This document shows positions 1 to 7,860 of a DNA stretch of 11,136 nucleotides, in pieces. Every line of letters starts with the position of its first letter. Position 1 is the stretch's first letter. A program made the position numbers and the translations under genes. The stretch comes from Bacteroidales bacterium. GTDB taxonomy: Bacteria > Bacteroidota > Bacteroidia > Bacteroidales > UBA7960. The notes under the pieces are model-generated. The model was not told where the DNA came from. It was given only the letters and a program-made list of their open reading frames with translations, and searched no databases. Location of the stretch: contig SLOR01000143.1 of assembly GCA_007132395.1 (NCBI GenBank), positions 1-11,136 on the forward strand. The letters run 5' to 3'.

Positions 1-1754
1 CAGGAGATGAAGATTTCTTGAACATCTACCTGACTTAAATTTAATTCACACGCATTCAGGTCCTCATCATCCAGAGGAGCAAATACCTCATCGGTGTAAG
101 TAATATTGTAGGTGAATGTCCACTCATATTCTACTCCTGCACAGTCGGTATAGGTCCACACGTAGGTAACCTCACCATCGCACTCTGGTGTTTCGCTGAT
201 TTCGGGGCCGGTAACTGCCAGTTCCCTGCCGCAGTTGTCATACACGGTGGGGTTATCCGGCATAGCGAGTACAGTACCCCACTCTACTTCGGCTGATTCA
301 TCATCAGGCATAGTTACTACAGCAGGAGGCAGAATCTCGATAATATATCTCCATTCATACTGCACACCAGCGCAGTCTTCGTAGGTGTATATATAGGTAA
401 TCTCGCCATAGCAGATATCAGGATATGGACCAGGCTCAGGATCGGGATCAGTAATCGGTAACACGAAAATTTGCGCATCACCATTATCGATGTCCTCCAG
501 TACTGGTCCACCTACCAATGTAAGCTCACGACCGCAGTTGTCGTAAATAGGATCAGGTGTTATGGGTTCCAGTTCGGTGGGGCAATCGCGGGTTACTGTT
601 AGATCTGCCGGCATGTCAACCGTTGTGTCTTCAATGATGAATTTTGCAGAGAACTCTACAGGCTCTACACAAACATCGCTCACGGTCCAGGTTACAGTTA
701 CCTCGCCGCCGCAGAAGCTTGGCAAATCTCCATATAACACATCCACATCACGATCACATCCGCCTTCGATTCCAGCTTCCAGAGCAGCAGCATCAAGCCA
801 TTCATTGAAAGCAGTCTCAACGGCATCGTCATCTACAAACTCACAGGCATCGTATTCCTTGTCTGCAGGATTGGTGTACGAAATCTCAGGTATCACCCCA
901 AAAACAATCACCTCATCATCATCTGTGGCTGCAATTTCATCATAAAAACCAATAACATCCACATAATTTGTAATAGAAGGTGCGCAATCTTCATTGCATA
1001 AGTCTTCATAAGTGATTACATACTTAGTCAGATCCATTGGGAGCGTATATGTTGCACCCATGGCAAGATCGCCAATGAAATAATCTTCTATACCAAGTAG
1101 TTCGTCATTAACAACTACATCAACCAAATCGAAAAACCCAATATTGGTCACTACAATAGAATATTGAATTTCATCACCCTCGGCAGTAAAGATAAAATCC
1201 TCCGGCACCACAGTTTTTTCTACCCGGATATCGGGAACACAGGCGGGGCCTAAGATGGTTTTGGGGCAATTTACCTGACCCGCCTTGATAACAGCGTTAA
1301 TATGCGCTGCGGGCCAGTTGCCACTCATGGTAATATAAAACTGCTGAGTCTGTCCCTGATTGAGCCCGGTATCGAACTTCAGGCCGAAGATACCGGTTGT
1401 TGGGTCCGTACCGCATTCAATGCTTCCGGGTCCGGCGCTCTCTACATAGTCGCAGGGCACACACAACTCAAGTATCCAGTGACTCAGGGCCGGTGGCCCT
1501 CCACTGGTAACGCTGTATGTGAAAGTTGTAGTGTTGTTGACAGGATCATAATCATGACCCACCAACTTAATCACATGCGTTTCGCAGCTATTGGCAATAA
1601 TCAGCGGCTGGGCAGAAATCAGCCCGTTATTAAGGGGCCTCCTCCTATCCCTATCCTGTGCTGTAGCAGAAACGCTTGCCAGTATCACAACCAGCAAAAG
1701 AAGATACCGCCAACACGAACCTTCCCGTTTCATAGTTTCGTAAATAGTTTTCAT
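1..1754 (-). CDS. Large secreted repeat protein, probable T9SS cargo (3' end outside window)
   Basis: The minus-strand frame is open from an ATG at 1754 to the window edge, giving 584 residues with no stop; the C-terminus is missing. The start MKTIYE matches the start of the gene at 5848-7860 (MKTIYK), and both continue with GSCWRxLL, so it is preferred over the second Met at residue 8. Residues 1-33 form a signal peptide (hydrophobic core LLLLVVILASVSA, likely cleavage after ATA). Residues about 55-165 are a domain with SHWILELC, GTDPTTGIFGLKFDTG and KAGQ patterns, a type I recall from secreted bacterial proteins. Residues about 175-290 resemble DUF11 (VEKTVVP, then YSIVVTNIG). Residues about 300-375 are a Cys-rich repeat (CEF, then GGC, then FCGGEVTVTW) also present in the gene at 2336-4900. 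Residues 405-476 and 506-555 are two HYR-like repeats. A T9SS sorting domain is expected beyond the edge but not seen. Function unknown; probably a surface adhesin or structural protein. Confidence 0.9.
   Translation of the reverse strand, partial: MKTIYETMKREGSCWRYLLLLVVILASVSATAQDRDRRRPLNNGLISAQPLIIANSCETHVIKLVGHDYDPVNNTTTFTYSVTSGGPPALSHWILELCVPCDYVESAGPGSIECGTDPTTGIFGLKFDTGLNQGQTQQFYITMSGNWPAAHINAVIKAGQVNCPKTILGPACVPDIRVEKTVVPEDFIFTAEGDEIQYSIVVTNIGFFDLVDVVVNDELLGIEDYFIGDLAMGATYTLPMDLTKYVITYEDLCNEDCAPSITNYVDVIGFYDEIAATDDDEVIVFGVIPEISYTNPADKEYDACEFVDDDAVETAFNEWLDAAALEAGIEGGCDRDVDVLYGDLPSFCGGEVTVTWTVSDVCVEPVEFSAKFIIEDTTVDMPADLTVTRDCPTELEPITPDPIYDNCGRELTLVGGPVLEDIDNGDAQIFVLPITDPDPEPGPYPDICYGEITYIYTYEDCAGVQYEWRYIIEILPPAVVTMPDDESAEVEWGTVLAMPDNPTVYDNCGRELAVTGPEISETPECDGEVTYVWTYTDCAGVEYEWTFTYNITYTDEVFAPLDDEDLNACELNLSQVDVQEIFIS
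90..542 (-). repeat. Two in-frame HYR-like protein repeats (period 101 residues)
   Basis: Two copies (nt 327-542, residues 405-476; nt 90-239, residues 506-555) begin with DNCGREL and end with a (Y/W)TYxDCAGVxYEW segment. The first copy carries an extra acidic, proline-rich stretch of about 25-30 residues (DPDPEPGPYP) between the two conserved ends, which the second lacks. Paired Cys and Asp residues are typical of Bacteroidota surface-protein beta-sandwich repeats. More copies may follow outside the window. Confidence 0.8.
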
Positions 1755-2274
1755 AGATAGTTTTTTAGTGAGTAAAAAAGGTTTACAAGAACAAACAGAC
1801 TAATTGGAGTTTTCCAAACATCTAACGTCTGATTTTATCCATAAATGTATATCATTAGACGACAGATTGCAATTGAGGGTTTCACGTAATTAATTGTCAT
1901 ACAACTACCTACAAAACTCTTCATTTTTCCACAGTATCGAAATAAGGAAAAACACTAAATACTTCTCAGTGTAATTATTGAAATCACAATCAGAGGTAAC
2001 ACTGATTTTCAAATAAGTAAAGAATGCAGGACAACTCCGTATACATTACTTATCAAACACTTAATCACTCGTTCGATTATTTAAGCACTCTTATTTTCAA
2101 GCCGGGTTCAATGGTGCTATATTTCCAAAAAAATGTTAATTTTCAGGGAACATATTCGTGTATTTTAAATTTATAAAATTTTCTCCACGAAGACCTGTCT
2201 TTCTGTTTTCGCTCCGTATCGATATTTACACTTGGTTTACAGATTTTCTGCATACAACTCCAACTATTTAGCAT
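1755..2274. other. AT-rich intergenic region upstream of the 1-1754 gene
   Basis: No convincing gene is seen on either strand. It lies between the terminator of the gene at 2336-4900 and the start of the gene at 1-1754, so it should hold the promoter of the latter. On the minus strand, TACATTTA (plus 1842-1849) preceded by TTG about 20 bases upstream resembles a weak version of the Bacteroidota TTG-N19-TAnnTTTG promoter; that would give a leader of roughly 80 bases. The start codon is preceded by an A-rich stretch (CACTAAAAAACTATCT) and no Shine-Dalgarno sequence. Confidence 0.4.
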
Positions 2275-2299
2275 AAAAAAACCCCGGACAATGCCGGGG
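2275..2299 (-). terminator. Intrinsic terminator after the 2336-4900 gene
   Basis: Read on the minus strand this is a perfect 6-bp GC stem, CCCCGG, loop CATTGT, CCGGGG, followed directly by seven T. It lies 36 bases past the TAA stop of the gene at 2336-4900. A short TTTT also follows on the plus strand, so weak bidirectional action is possible. It is nearly identical to the terminator at 5791-5814. Confidence 0.9.
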
Positions 2300-2335
2300 C
2301 TTTTGTAAATACAAGCTTATTAATACGAAAACAAA

Positions 2336-4900
2336 TTACCGTGTTTGAAGAACTTTCCTGGTACTGATACCATACTGGCTGCGAACCACCACCATGAATA
2401 TCTGTGTACCGTCAAACTGTCTTTCAGCTTCGTAGTTGATAATACGGGTATCATTTTCGAAAATCATACCTTCATAAAGTACAGCAACCCTTGCACCCTG
2501 CAGGTTGTATATTTCTACTGCAATCTGCATATCGGTTTCAGCACTTATGGTAATCTTAGCATGATCCCTGAAGGGGTTGGGCGTAACAATCATGTTCACC
2601 CCGGCATCCTTAGCTGTGAAGCTTTCTGATTCGGACAAAGAAGCTACTTCAGCTGCAAAATGTCCGCAAACCACAGCGTGAGCAATTACATAAATACCGC
2701 CTGAGAAGGGACCATTATTAGTGTATTGTCCGGGAGCAATGGTTGGCCTTCCGTTTCTTCGGAGAGGGAACATTGAATAACCTGCATATACATGCTCTTC
2801 TTCAAGAGTAAATCCGGGGAACAGGTTAAATGTAACATTTACAAAACCATACACATCATATTCTACAGAGACACTACCGGCCAGTACTCCGTTATCGGTA
2901 TTACATTGCCCGGCAGCAGCCCATAATGGCCACACATAGGTACCGGGTCCTTCGATATAGTTGGTCCAGCCCCAGTTACCGAATCCTTCGTCAATGAAGC
3001 AAGTAGCATTGCTTCCCAGTGCATAGGCAGTTTCACATTCCACTTCGCAAGGCTCCAGGTAGATAGTAACATAATAATCTAATGAAGCATTGCCGCATTC
3101 GTCTTCAGCATAAAACTTAAGCTGTACCTCCGCACCTTCCGGAAACTCAAAAGCGTAGCAATCGGCACCGGGATATCCCACTACCTCGCAAACGGTTTCT
3201 ACCATTTCGGTGCAGTTATCCTCGAATTCGGGTCTTGGCACCACCACGGTTTCGCCGCACAGGAAGGGCAAATAGGTTACCCAATCACCAACGAGCTCCG
3301 GTCCTTTGGTGTCCTTCACTACAATCTTCTGTGCGTAAGTAATTACATCATCATCACCACAAACACCTACTGCACGCCAGCTGCGGTTAATTTCGTATTC
3401 ATTGGGGCATTCTCCGAGAGCAATAGATGAAGCCATCAATACCTGCACCGGTCCACAACTGTTGGAAGCGGTAAGAATAGCCATATCAGGAATTTCTTCA
3501 TCACATTCCAACTCCAGGTAAGTCTCGGGCAACTCCATCTGATCCCATGCTACAGGAGAAATGGGGGTAAGGGTAAATGTGCGTGTGAGTGACTCTGAAT
3601 CACACAAGTCATCTACCGAGTAATTTACGGTAACGGTACCACCTTCGCAAAGGTCAGGGGCAACATGGCCCTCGAGCCCTGACTCTTGAGGGTCGCAACC
3701 TCCGTCAAAATAGAATCCGGCCAGCCAATCTGCAAAGTATTCGTTCAGTGCAGCCTGATTTTCAAAGTCGCATGCATCCAAATCATCATTACCGGGTGCA
3801 AACACGAATAATTCATCGGCATCTTCCACGGTAAATGTACAGGAAACTTCACGCTCTACCCCGCATGCATCAATCGCTTTGGTAACAACGGTTACAGAGC
3901 CACCACAATAATCAGGGGGGAGTACATCAGCAAGATCTACCACCTGGCCGTCAACTTCAAAACTGATTACCACAGGTTCGGTGCCACCGGTATATCCACC
4001 CAGTGAAGCTTTCCATGCATTAAAGTCTGCTAACAGGTTTTCGGGGCAAGGGCCTGAAGAACCATCTTCACAGGCAAGCACAGGAGGATTAAAGCCTGGG
4101 TCATCAATATCATCAAAGCAAATGGCAATCTGATTATCATCCTCAAAACTGTCAGTAATTTCTACTTCATAGAAACCAGCCATAAGCCCGCCTACTGTGT
4201 AAGGGAAATCTGCCTCTGTAAGATTATCTGCAAGCAGTACGCCATTGAGTTTAATCGAAAATGGTTCTGTTCCTCCGTCAATGGTTACTACCAGTTCGCC
4301 ATCATCGCCTCCAAAACAGGTAACATCGTTGGTAACCTCCACAAAGCAAAATATAGGAGTAGGCTCAGGAGGCAGAAAATCATAACAAAAGTCAATATGG
4401 CTGACACCCGCATAGGTTCCACCACCCGCAAGGGGCGAATGCAAATAGGTATCCTCAGTGGGTGCCAAACCGTTTGCTACATAATCATACACATTAGCAT
4501 TGGGACCTCCCTTGACCACCATCACCTCCATCACAATACCCGGGCCTGCTACCCAGTCGAAAGCAGGTCCACAAGGAGAATTGTAGAAATCCAGGAAAAT
4601 TTGTCCACCCGGAATATCAAACCACCCGGACACAGCAGGTAGCTCACCGGCACCACTGCCAAAATTTATACGGAATGCATCAGGGGTGCAATAGGCCCCT
4701 ACACCGGGGTTGCCCGGCACTGTTAAAGGAGTCACATTCAATCCTGAGGGGTCATCGTCATTACAGGAAGCGGCAATTTCCATTGCTACCATCCGGGCCA
4801 TCGCTGCCTGAGGACTTACAATGGACAGCGTAAATACCACACTTAACGCAAAGAGGAACATACTACAACATAGTCCTCCGATTTTGTAATTAGCTTTCAT
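2336..4900 (-). CDS. Secreted multidomain protein with T9SS type A sorting domain
   Basis: A complete 854-residue protein. Residues 1-36 are a signal peptide (hydrophobic core FLFALSVVFTLSIV, probable cleavage near QAAMA). Residues about 45-175 are an N-terminal domain shared with the gene at 5848-7860, with VVKGGPNANVYDY and GVSHIDFCY. Residues about 185-250 look like an SprB repeat (VTCFGGDDGELVVTIDGGT, then GGLMAGFYEVEITD). Residues about 277-440 hold two Cys-rich repeats with (Y/L)C(G/E)GG(S/T)VTV; residues about 450-620 are further HYR-like modules, with EDNC and DECGN. Residues about 622-748 are the WGWTN domain (CFIDEGFGNWGWTN, RPTIAPGQYT, YVIAHAVVCG). Residues about 770-854 are a T9SS type A sorting domain (TPNPFRDHAKI, then VEIYNLQGARV, ending STRKVLQTR). 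It should be exported across the outer membrane and attached to the cell surface. No catalytic domain is recognised. It has its own terminator and a 947-base upstream gap, so it is probably monocistronic. Confidence 0.95.
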   Translation of the reverse strand: MKANYKIGGLCCSMFLFALSVVFTLSIVSPQAAMARMVAMEIAASCNDDDPSGLNVTPLTVPGNPGVGAYCTPDAFRINFGSGAGELPAVSGWFDIPGGQIFLDFYNSPCGPAFDWVAGPGIVMEVMVVKGGPNANVYDYVANGLAPTEDTYLHSPLAGGGTYAGVSHIDFCYDFLPPEPTPIFCFVEVTNDVTCFGGDDGELVVTIDGGTEPFSIKLNGVLLADNLTEADFPYTVGGLMAGFYEVEITDSFEDDNQIAICFDDIDDPGFNPPVLACEDGSSGPCPENLLADFNAWKASLGGYTGGTEPVVISFEVDGQVVDLADVLPPDYCGGSVTVVTKAIDACGVEREVSCTFTVEDADELFVFAPGNDDLDACDFENQAALNEYFADWLAGFYFDGGCDPQESGLEGHVAPDLCEGGTVTVNYSVDDLCDSESLTRTFTLTPISPVAWDQMELPETYLELECDEEIPDMAILTASNSCGPVQVLMASSIALGECPNEYEINRSWRAVGVCGDDDVITYAQKIVVKDTKGPELVGDWVTYLPFLCGETVVVPRPEFEDNCTEMVETVCEVVGYPGADCYAFEFPEGAEVQLKFYAEDECGNASLDYYVTIYLEPCEVECETAYALGSNATCFIDEGFGNWGWTNYIEGPGTYVWPLWAAAGQCNTDNGVLAGSVSVEYDVYGFVNVTFNLFPGFTLEEEHVYAGYSMFPLRRNGRPTIAPGQYTNNGPFSGGIYVIAHAVVCGHFAAEVASLSESESFTAKDAGVNMIVTPNPFRDHAKITISAETDMQIAVEIYNLQGARVAVLYEGMIFENDTRIINYEAERQFDGTQIFMVVVRSQYGISTRKVLQTR

Positions 4901-5392
4901 CGTCTTCTTTCATTTAGTTTATAATAGTTTGGTTTGATTTGTGCCGCCTGCATATTCGATTAAACAACACTTTATTTTGTCATGCAGGCTTTTTTCTATA
5001 ATAAATTTAATTTTAGAAGACAGAAAAATCAATTCGTACTTTCGCCTAAATATCTTTATATGTATAACCCTACATGTGTTAGCATCTATAACTTAGCCCC
5101 TTATAGAGAATTACCATTATATTCTGCAAGGTTTTACACTAAACAGTTGTTTCACTTTTCACTTAGATAAGGGTATGTAACCGCCCACCAGGATTTTAGC
5201 GGTAGCAAATGACAAACAAAACATCTCATTAATATTTATCATTGTTTTGTTTTTTCTTTTTGACCATTAAACGATTCTTTTTATGCTTTTACGTGCCTGT
5301 TTGCCTTTTTAGCTGCACACGCATAAACACAATAACATATTGCAGCTTTTACGGACCTAAATCGGCTTGTTGAAATTTACCGATGCAGGCTC

Positions 5393-5410
5393 ATCTGCCG
5401 GTGGGCAGAT
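5393..5410. repeat. Short perfect hairpin (ATCTGCC/GGCAGAT)
   Basis: A 7-bp perfect inverted repeat with a GGTG loop. No T-tract follows closely on either strand, so it is not a classical terminator. It could be a remnant of a dispersed repeat or a structured leader on the minus strand, far upstream of the gene at 2336-4900. Confidence 0.5.
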
Positions 5411-5468
5411 CAAAATCCCCTCTCTTTCCCCGGAGTAAAATGCGTGTAAAAAACGCCCTGTTTAGAAA

Positions 5469-5489
5469 TCGGGAATTTTATTTTCCCGA
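5469..5489. repeat. Short perfect hairpin (TCGGGAA/TTCCCGA)
   Basis: A 7-bp perfect inverted repeat with a 7-base loop (TTTTATT), about 60 bases from the hairpin at 5393-5410. The role is unknown; neither flank has the run of T expected of a terminator. Confidence 0.5.
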
Positions 5490-5790
5490 CGAAAACCCAA
5501 TCCTCCCTGGCGGATTATATGTTTTTTTTCATCCTTAATCGAATTATACCTGCATTGCATCACATTTTCAACAATTGGCACCTTTACAGATAAGGTATAA
5601 AAACAGGCTGTCTCTAAAATGCCTGCCAGTTGCAGAGGGGTTCGGTTAACTCACCCTCCCACCTGCGGAAACAACTTTTGATTTTCAGTCAGACTACCGC
5701 TTTGCCAAGTGGCACAGTGAGCCATTAGAAATGCTCAGCCTCCGAATAACATCTTGCTTTTAAGACACCATACACGCCTCATTAACAAAC

Positions 5791-5814
5791 AAAAAACCCC
5801 GGACTATGCCGGGG
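5791..5814 (-). terminator. Intrinsic terminator after the 5848-7860 gene
   Basis: On the minus strand: CCCCGG, loop CATAGT, CCGGGG, then six T. It lies 33 bases past the stop codon of the gene at 5848-7860. Stem and loop differ by one base from the terminator at 2275-2299, which sits at almost the same distance from its gene, so terminator and coding 3' end appear to have been copied together. Confidence 0.9.
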
Positions 5815-5847
5815 CTACTATGAAAACAATAAATTTAAAAAAGCAAA

Positions 5848-7860
5848 CTACCTGCTTTGAAGGATTTTCCTGGCACTGATGCCATAGGGGGTACGAACCA
5901 CCACCATATAGAATTGAGTACCGGCAAATTGTCCCTCTGCCTCGTAGTTAATGGTACGGATATCATTTTCGAAAATCATACCTTCGTAAAGCACAGCCAC
6001 CCTGGCACCATTGATATTGTACACTTCAACGGCAATTTGCATATCCGCTCCGGAGCTTACAATAATCTGAGCGTGATCTCTGAAGGGGTTGGGCACTACA
6101 GTAAGTTCTACACCGGAACTCTTGACAGCGAAGTCTTCCATTGTAGTTTCGTCGTATTCAAACGCGCCGCAAACCACAGCATGAGCGATGACCCAAATAT
6201 TGCCGGTAACATTTGTAAAGGTTTTTTCAAAATACGTTGCATTATCCAGCATCTCTCCATAGGTGTATTGACCAGGAGCTACAGTAGGCCTGCGATTCGG
6301 CAACAATGGATATTTTCCGGATCCATAGTAGATATGAACAATATCCATTGTAAAACCAGCTGCCAGTTCATATCTTACTGTAAGCTGATTATTATAATAA
6401 GTCATGTAAACATATCCTACAAGAGTTCCCGGCATGCATCCTCCGGCATCAGCCCAAAGATCCAATCGATGGGTGACATTACTCTGGCTGAACGGATTAG
6501 TCCATCCCCAGTTATTGAAACCATCCTCAATAAAGCATATACTACCTTCCTCTGCCTTGGCCCAGGCTGATTCGCAGGTGGGTTCGCAGGGCACTTCAAT
6601 AATAATAACATCACATGAAGTTTTACAGCCATTAGCATCTTCAATATAGACAGTGTAATTACCCGCTGCCAAACCTGTAAAAACATAGGAGTCTTCCAAT
6701 TCTCCAAGGAGAATCCAGGGATCATCCAGGGCAAGCCTCACCTTATATGGCTTAGTACCTCCGGATATTTCAACAGTCGCAGAGCCACCCATATTTCCAC
6801 AAACCTCAGGTGTAGTAGGTTCAACTACACAGCTTGGCTGTGGCCATACTGTTACAGTGGTTACATCTTTAGATTTACAGCCATTTTCATCAACAATCTC
6901 TACAGTGAATATCTCGCCGTCTATAAAATCAGTTACTTTAGGATTAGGAATACTGGCATCATCAAAGTTCGCATTACCGTTACTGGTCCATGCCCAGGAA
7001 ACAGCATCACCACCTGTCTCATTCAGGTAAATTACAGTCTGGTCATAACAGACAGGCCCTGAATTGCTTGCCACGGCTTTGGGCTCTGGGTAAATTGTTA
7101 CACTTTTGGAACAAACAGATTTTACCTCAACGCCATTATCAAAGTAGCTAACGGTAACCTCCACCTGAAAGGTTCCAGGAATATCGCCGGAGTTTACTTC
7201 TAAGGTTTTATTATTTACCGGCCCAACAATAGAAGCATTAGTTTCATTATTGATATCGATCAGCTTCCATGCAAAATTAGCATCTTCAGGAGGCATGATA
7301 TCCGTAAAGGCCTCGAAAGTACCATTAGAATTTAGACATAGAAAATCAGGTCCCACTATATCACAGGAAGGGGGTGTGGGAGGAGGAGGTGGGAATTCAA
7401 AATAACAGAACTCCACGTGACTTATACCGTAAACCCCGGCACCACCTCCAAAAGGAGCGTGCAGGTCCTCATCACCGGTGGGATAAGCAGGGCCAAAATG
7501 TTCATAATCATAAAGCGTGGAAGCTGGTCCACCCTTTATCATGACCTTTTTCATGCCTATGCCCGTACTGCTCCACCTAAGCAACTCCCAGTCGCATCCG
7601 TCTTTCTTGTAAATTTCAAAAGTAATGGTACCGCCCGGAACATTATAAGTACCCGATGCAGGAGGGTCAAATTTCACAAAAGGTCCGCAGGCATAATTCG
7701 CATCATCATTAAATGTAGGGTTCCCTCCAATGGTCGAGGGATGAACTCCAAGATGAGTTCCGTCGGGACACTCAGCAGCTGCCGTAAAGGCAGAGATCAA
7801 GAATAAAGCAACAAGGAGCATGCGCCAGCATGAGCCTCTGATTTTGTAAATTGTTTTCAT
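5848..7860 (-). CDS. Secreted Ig/SprB-repeat protein with T9SS type A sorting domain
   Basis: A complete 670-residue protein and close paralogue of the gene at 2336-4900. Residues 1-29 are a signal peptide (hydrophobic core MLLVALFLISAFTAAA). Residues about 30-155 are the N-terminal domain with MIKGGPASTLYDY, LHAP and YGISHVEFCY, followed by a proline-rich linker (PPPPPTPP, about 157-164). Residues about 165-258 and 259-340 are two Ig/PKD-like modules (the second with AWTSNGNANF and VEIVDENGCKSKDV). Residues about 343-420 are an SprB-like repeat (EVCGNMGGSATVEISGGTKP, then GLAAGNYTVYIEDANGCK). Residues about 425-565 are the WGWTN domain (CFIEDGFNNWGWTN, RPTVAPGQYT, WVIAHAVVCG). Residues about 587-670 are the T9SS sorting domain (VPNPFRDHAQI, then VEVYNINGARV, ending ARKILQSR). 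It is shorter than its paralogue because the middle repeats differ in type and number. Probably a surface or matrix protein; ligand unknown. Confidence 0.95.
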   Translation of the reverse strand: MKTIYKIRGSCWRMLLVALFLISAFTAAAECPDGTHLGVHPSTIGGNPTFNDDANYACGPFVKFDPPASGTYNVPGGTITFEIYKKDGCDWELLRWSSTGIGMKKVMIKGGPASTLYDYEHFGPAYPTGDEDLHAPFGGGAGVYGISHVEFCYFEFPPPPPTPPSCDIVGPDFLCLNSNGTFEAFTDIMPPEDANFAWKLIDINNETNASIVGPVNNKTLEVNSGDIPGTFQVEVTVSYFDNGVEVKSVCSKSVTIYPEPKAVASNSGPVCYDQTVIYLNETGGDAVSWAWTSNGNANFDDASIPNPKVTDFIDGEIFTVEIVDENGCKSKDVTTVTVWPQPSCVVEPTTPEVCGNMGGSATVEISGGTKPYKVRLALDDPWILLGELEDSYVFTGLAAGNYTVYIEDANGCKTSCDVIIIEVPCEPTCESAWAKAEEGSICFIEDGFNNWGWTNPFSQSNVTHRLDLWADAGGCMPGTLVGYVYMTYYNNQLTVRYELAAGFTMDIVHIYYGSGKYPLLPNRRPTVAPGQYTYGEMLDNATYFEKTFTNVTGNIWVIAHAVVCGAFEYDETTMEDFAVKSSGVELTVVPNPFRDHAQIIVSSGADMQIAVEVYNINGARVAVLYEGMIFENDIRTINYEAEGQFAGTQFYMVVVRTPYGISARKILQSR

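Larger units (their letters stand above)
4901..5790. other. Long intergenic region between two T9SS cargo genes
   Basis: Nearly 0.9 kb with no credible gene. The first part (to about 5350) is AT-rich and should hold the promoter of the gene at 2336-4900, but I find no clear TAnnTTTG box on the minus strand. The leader just before that gene (AACTAAATGAAAGAAGACG) resembles the leader of the gene at 5848-7860. The part from 5390 to 5620 is less AT-rich and holds hairpins, listed separately. A 62-codon plus-strand frame at 4982-5170 is AT-driven and has no protein-like pattern. Confidence 0.5.

Noticed and set aside
1302..1760. Plus-strand frame of 152 codons
   Set aside because: It is antisense to the signal peptide and first domain of the minus-strand gene at 1-1754, which has clear homology to its neighbours; the plus frame has no protein-like pattern.
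4982..5170. Possible small gene of 62 codons in the intergenic gap
   Set aside because: AT-rich composition, aromatic and Asn-rich product without pattern, no promoter or leader resembling the real genes.
5700..5720. TGCCA/TGGCA mini-palindrome as a regulatory site
   Set aside because: Only 5-bp arms with a 2-base spacer and no gene start nearby; likely chance.
5857..6570. Plus-strand frame of 237 codons
   Set aside because: It lies antisense to the WGWTN and T9SS domains of the gene at 5848-7860. A parallel shadow frame occurs in its paralogue at 2345-2629, as expected from duplicated coding sequence on the other strand.
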